DNA of 6,780 nucleotides, from the NCBI GenBank assembly GCA_025362705.1, contig JANYFH010000375.1:1-6780 (forward strand), read 5' to 3'. The notes under the pieces were generated by a model. That model had not been told where the DNA came from, searched no databases, and saw only the letters and a list, made by a program, of their open reading frames with translations. Made by a program: the position numbers and the translations under genes. Shown here piece by piece: positions 5,439-6,780 of the stretch; the stretch's first letter is position 1; every line of letters starts with the position of its first letter. This DNA comes from Betaproteobacteria bacterium (lineage in GTDB: Bacteria > Pseudomonadota > Gammaproteobacteria > Burkholderiales > Usitatibacteraceae).

Positions 5439-6780
5439 CTACTTCTTTGGCGCGTCGGCTGGCTTGGTGTCCGCTGGTTTGGACTCCACGGGCTTCGTGG
5501 GCGCTGGTGCAGCTGTAGACGCAGGTGTTGATGCTGGCGTTGGTACTGCTGCGGCGGGCGCAGCTGCCGGCACCACACCAGCAGGTGCTGCTGCAGGCAC
5601 AACCGGTGCGGTGGCAGGCGAGGCAGCCTTCTGTTCGATTTTCATCGGTGCGACTGCTTTCGGTACTTGATCCGCGCCACCCGCAATCAGCGGCACGATT
5701 AACAGCGCCACGATGTTGATGATCTTGATCAGCGGATTGATCGCAGGGCCGGCCGTATCTTTGTACGGGTCACCCACGGTGTCGCCGGTCACGGCGGCTT
5801 TATGCGCGTCCGATCCCTTGCCGCCGAAATGGCCGTCTTCAATATATTTCTTGGCGTTGTCCCATGCACCACCGCCGGTACACATCGAAATCGCAACAAA
5901 CAAGCCGGTCACGATAGTACCCATCAACATGCCGCCGAGCGCCTGGATACCGGATTCACGGCCCATCAGCAACCCGACGATAACCACCACAGCAATTGGC
6001 GCCAATACCGGCAACAGCGAAGGAACAATCATTTCCTTGATTGCGCCACGTGTCAGCATATCGACTGCACGCGAATAATCCGGCTTCGCGGTGCCTTCCA
6101 TGATGCCTTTGATCTCGCGGAACTGGCGGCGAACTTCTTCAACTACGCTGCCTGCGCAACGACCGACCGCTTCCATCGCCATCGCTGCGAACAGATACGG
6201 AATCAAACCACCAACGAACAAACCGATGATGACGGCTGGATTGGACAGGTCGAACGTGACATGACGACCAGCTTCTTCGAGCTTGTGTGTGTAGTCGGCA
6301 AACAGCACGAGCGCGGCAAGACCGGCCGAGCCGATTGCGTAGCCTTTGGTAACGGCTTTGGTGGTGTTACCTACCGCGTCGAGCGGATCGGTCACGTCGC
6401 GCACCGACTTCGGCAGACCGGACATTTCTGCGATACCACCCGCGTTGTCGGTGATCGGACCATACGCGTCGAGTGCGACGACGATACCGGCCATCGACAA
6501 CATCGAAGTTGCTGCAATCGCGATGCCGTACAAACCAGCCAGTACAAACGCGGCATAAATCGCCAGGCAGACCGACAACACCGGCCATGCGGTGGAACGC
6601 ATCGAAACGCCCAGGCCCGCGATCATGTTGGTCGCGTGGCCCTTGGTGGATGCTTCAGCAACGTGCTGCACCGGTTTGAATTCGGTACCGGTGTAGTACT
6701 CGGTGATGTAGACCATCAGCCCGGTCAACACGATGCCGACCACCGAGCAGCCCATCATCTTCATGCGCATCGCTTCTTCG
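5439..6780 (-). CDS. hppA: K+-independent H+-translocating membrane pyrophosphatase, C-terminal part (N-terminus beyond the window)
   Basis: The last 446 residues of a V-type pyrophosphatase, which couples hydrolysis of pyrophosphate to proton export across the inner membrane. Clear signatures are DAYGPITDNAGGIAEMSGLP (visible residues 104-123), DAVGNTTKAVTKGYAIGSAG (134-153), GGGAWDNAKKYIEDG (302-316) and HKAAVTGDTVGDPYKDTAG (326-344) before the last helix, NPLIKIINIVALLIVPLIAG. The Lys in GNTTKA is the residue known to replace the need for potassium, so a potassium-independent proton pump is expected. The substrate-binding DVGADLVGK region belongs to the missing N-terminal part and cannot be checked. 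Unlike typical members, which stop soon after the last helix, this protein continues with about 79 residues rich in Pro and Ala, ending KPADTKPADAPKK. The frame is open to the right edge. A strong terminator follows the stop by 18 nt, so the gene ends its own transcript. Confidence 0.96.
   Translation of the reverse strand, partial: EEAMRMKMMGCSVVGIVLTGLMVYITEYYTGTEFKPVQHVAEASTKGHATNMIAGLGVSMRSTAWPVLSVCLAIYAAFVLAGLYGIAIAATSMLSMAGIVVALDAYGPITDNAGGIAEMSGLPKSVRDVTDPLDAVGNTTKAVTKGYAIGSAGLAALVLFADYTHKLEEAGRHVTFDLSNPAVIIGLFVGGLIPYLFAAMAMEAVGRCAGSVVEEVRRQFREIKGIMEGTAKPDYSRAVDMLTRGAIKEMIVPSLLPVLAPIAVVVIVGLLMGRESGIQALGGMLMGTIVTGLFVAISMCTGGGAWDNAKKYIEDGHFGGKGSDAHKAAVTGDTVGDPYKDTAGPAINPLIKIINIVALLIVPLIAGGADQVPKAVAPMKIEQKAASPATAPVVPAAAPAGVVPAAAPAAAVPTPASTPASTAAPAPTKPVESKPADTKPADAPKK

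Noticed and set aside
5126..5602. 158-codon minus-strand frame across the intergenic gap and the hppA tail
   Set aside because: It crosses the terminator and both inverted repeats and begins inside the Pro/Ala-coding tail in another frame; the Gln/Arg-rich start is a frame-shifted reading of the GC-rich repeats.
5464..5670. Plus-strand Gly/Ala/Val-rich frame resembling a low-complexity or silk-like peptide
   Set aside because: It is the antisense image of the Pro/Ala-rich hppA tail and has no ribosome binding site or independent support.
1..6780. tRNA, rRNA, CRISPR array, insertion sequence or prophage genes
   Set aside because: No cloverleaf-like sequence, regularly spaced repeats, transposase motifs or phage proteins were seen; the window is nearly filled by the eight called genes.

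Overview
The window looks like a GC-rich Gram-negative chromosome, most likely a proteobacterium and perhaps a betaproteobacterium. This rests on the LolA-like and LpxL-like proteins, which imply an outer membrane, and on the aryl-polyene-type gene content. The taxonomic guess is inference from protein style, not from a marker gene. Every gene I can support lies on the minus strand, so transcription runs from high to low coordinates.

Right end (about 5439-6780): the C-terminal two thirds of a membrane-bound proton-translocating pyrophosphatase (hppA). It carries the GNTTKA signature of potassium-independent enzymes. It ends in an unusual Pro/Ala-rich tail of about 79 residues. A perfect 13-bp stem terminator with T-runs on both strands follows 18 nt after the stop.

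Middle (about 4676-5391): a gene for a small exported protein of unknown function. Two striking inverted repeats lie upstream of it, a 24-bp near-perfect palindrome and an 8+7+8 repeat. A 124-nt gap separates it from the next operon.

Left two thirds (1-4669): the start of a compact operon of six genes, each ending beside or overlapping the next. In order of transcription they encode an acyl carrier protein, a COG4648-type membrane protein, an AMP-forming ligase fused to a hotdog dehydratase-like domain, an LpxL-type acyltransferase, a LolA-like periplasmic carrier and an MMPL/RND exporter that runs off the left edge. This is the accessory half of an aryl polyene (APE, xanthomonadin-like) pigment cluster. 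In the known systems an aryl acid is activated and loaded on an ACP. A type II polyketide/fatty-acid-like machinery then extends and dehydrates the chain, and the polyene is attached to a lipid and moved to the outer membrane. The ketosynthases, ketoreductase, main dehydratase, thioesterase and glycosyltransferase are not in the window. If present, they should lie beyond the left edge or elsewhere.

The most notable departures are the ligase-hotdog fusion, whose hotdog domain lacks the expected acidic catalytic residue, the pyrophosphatase tail, and the palindrome ahead of the small exported protein. No RNA genes, CRISPR arrays, insertion sequences or phage genes were seen.
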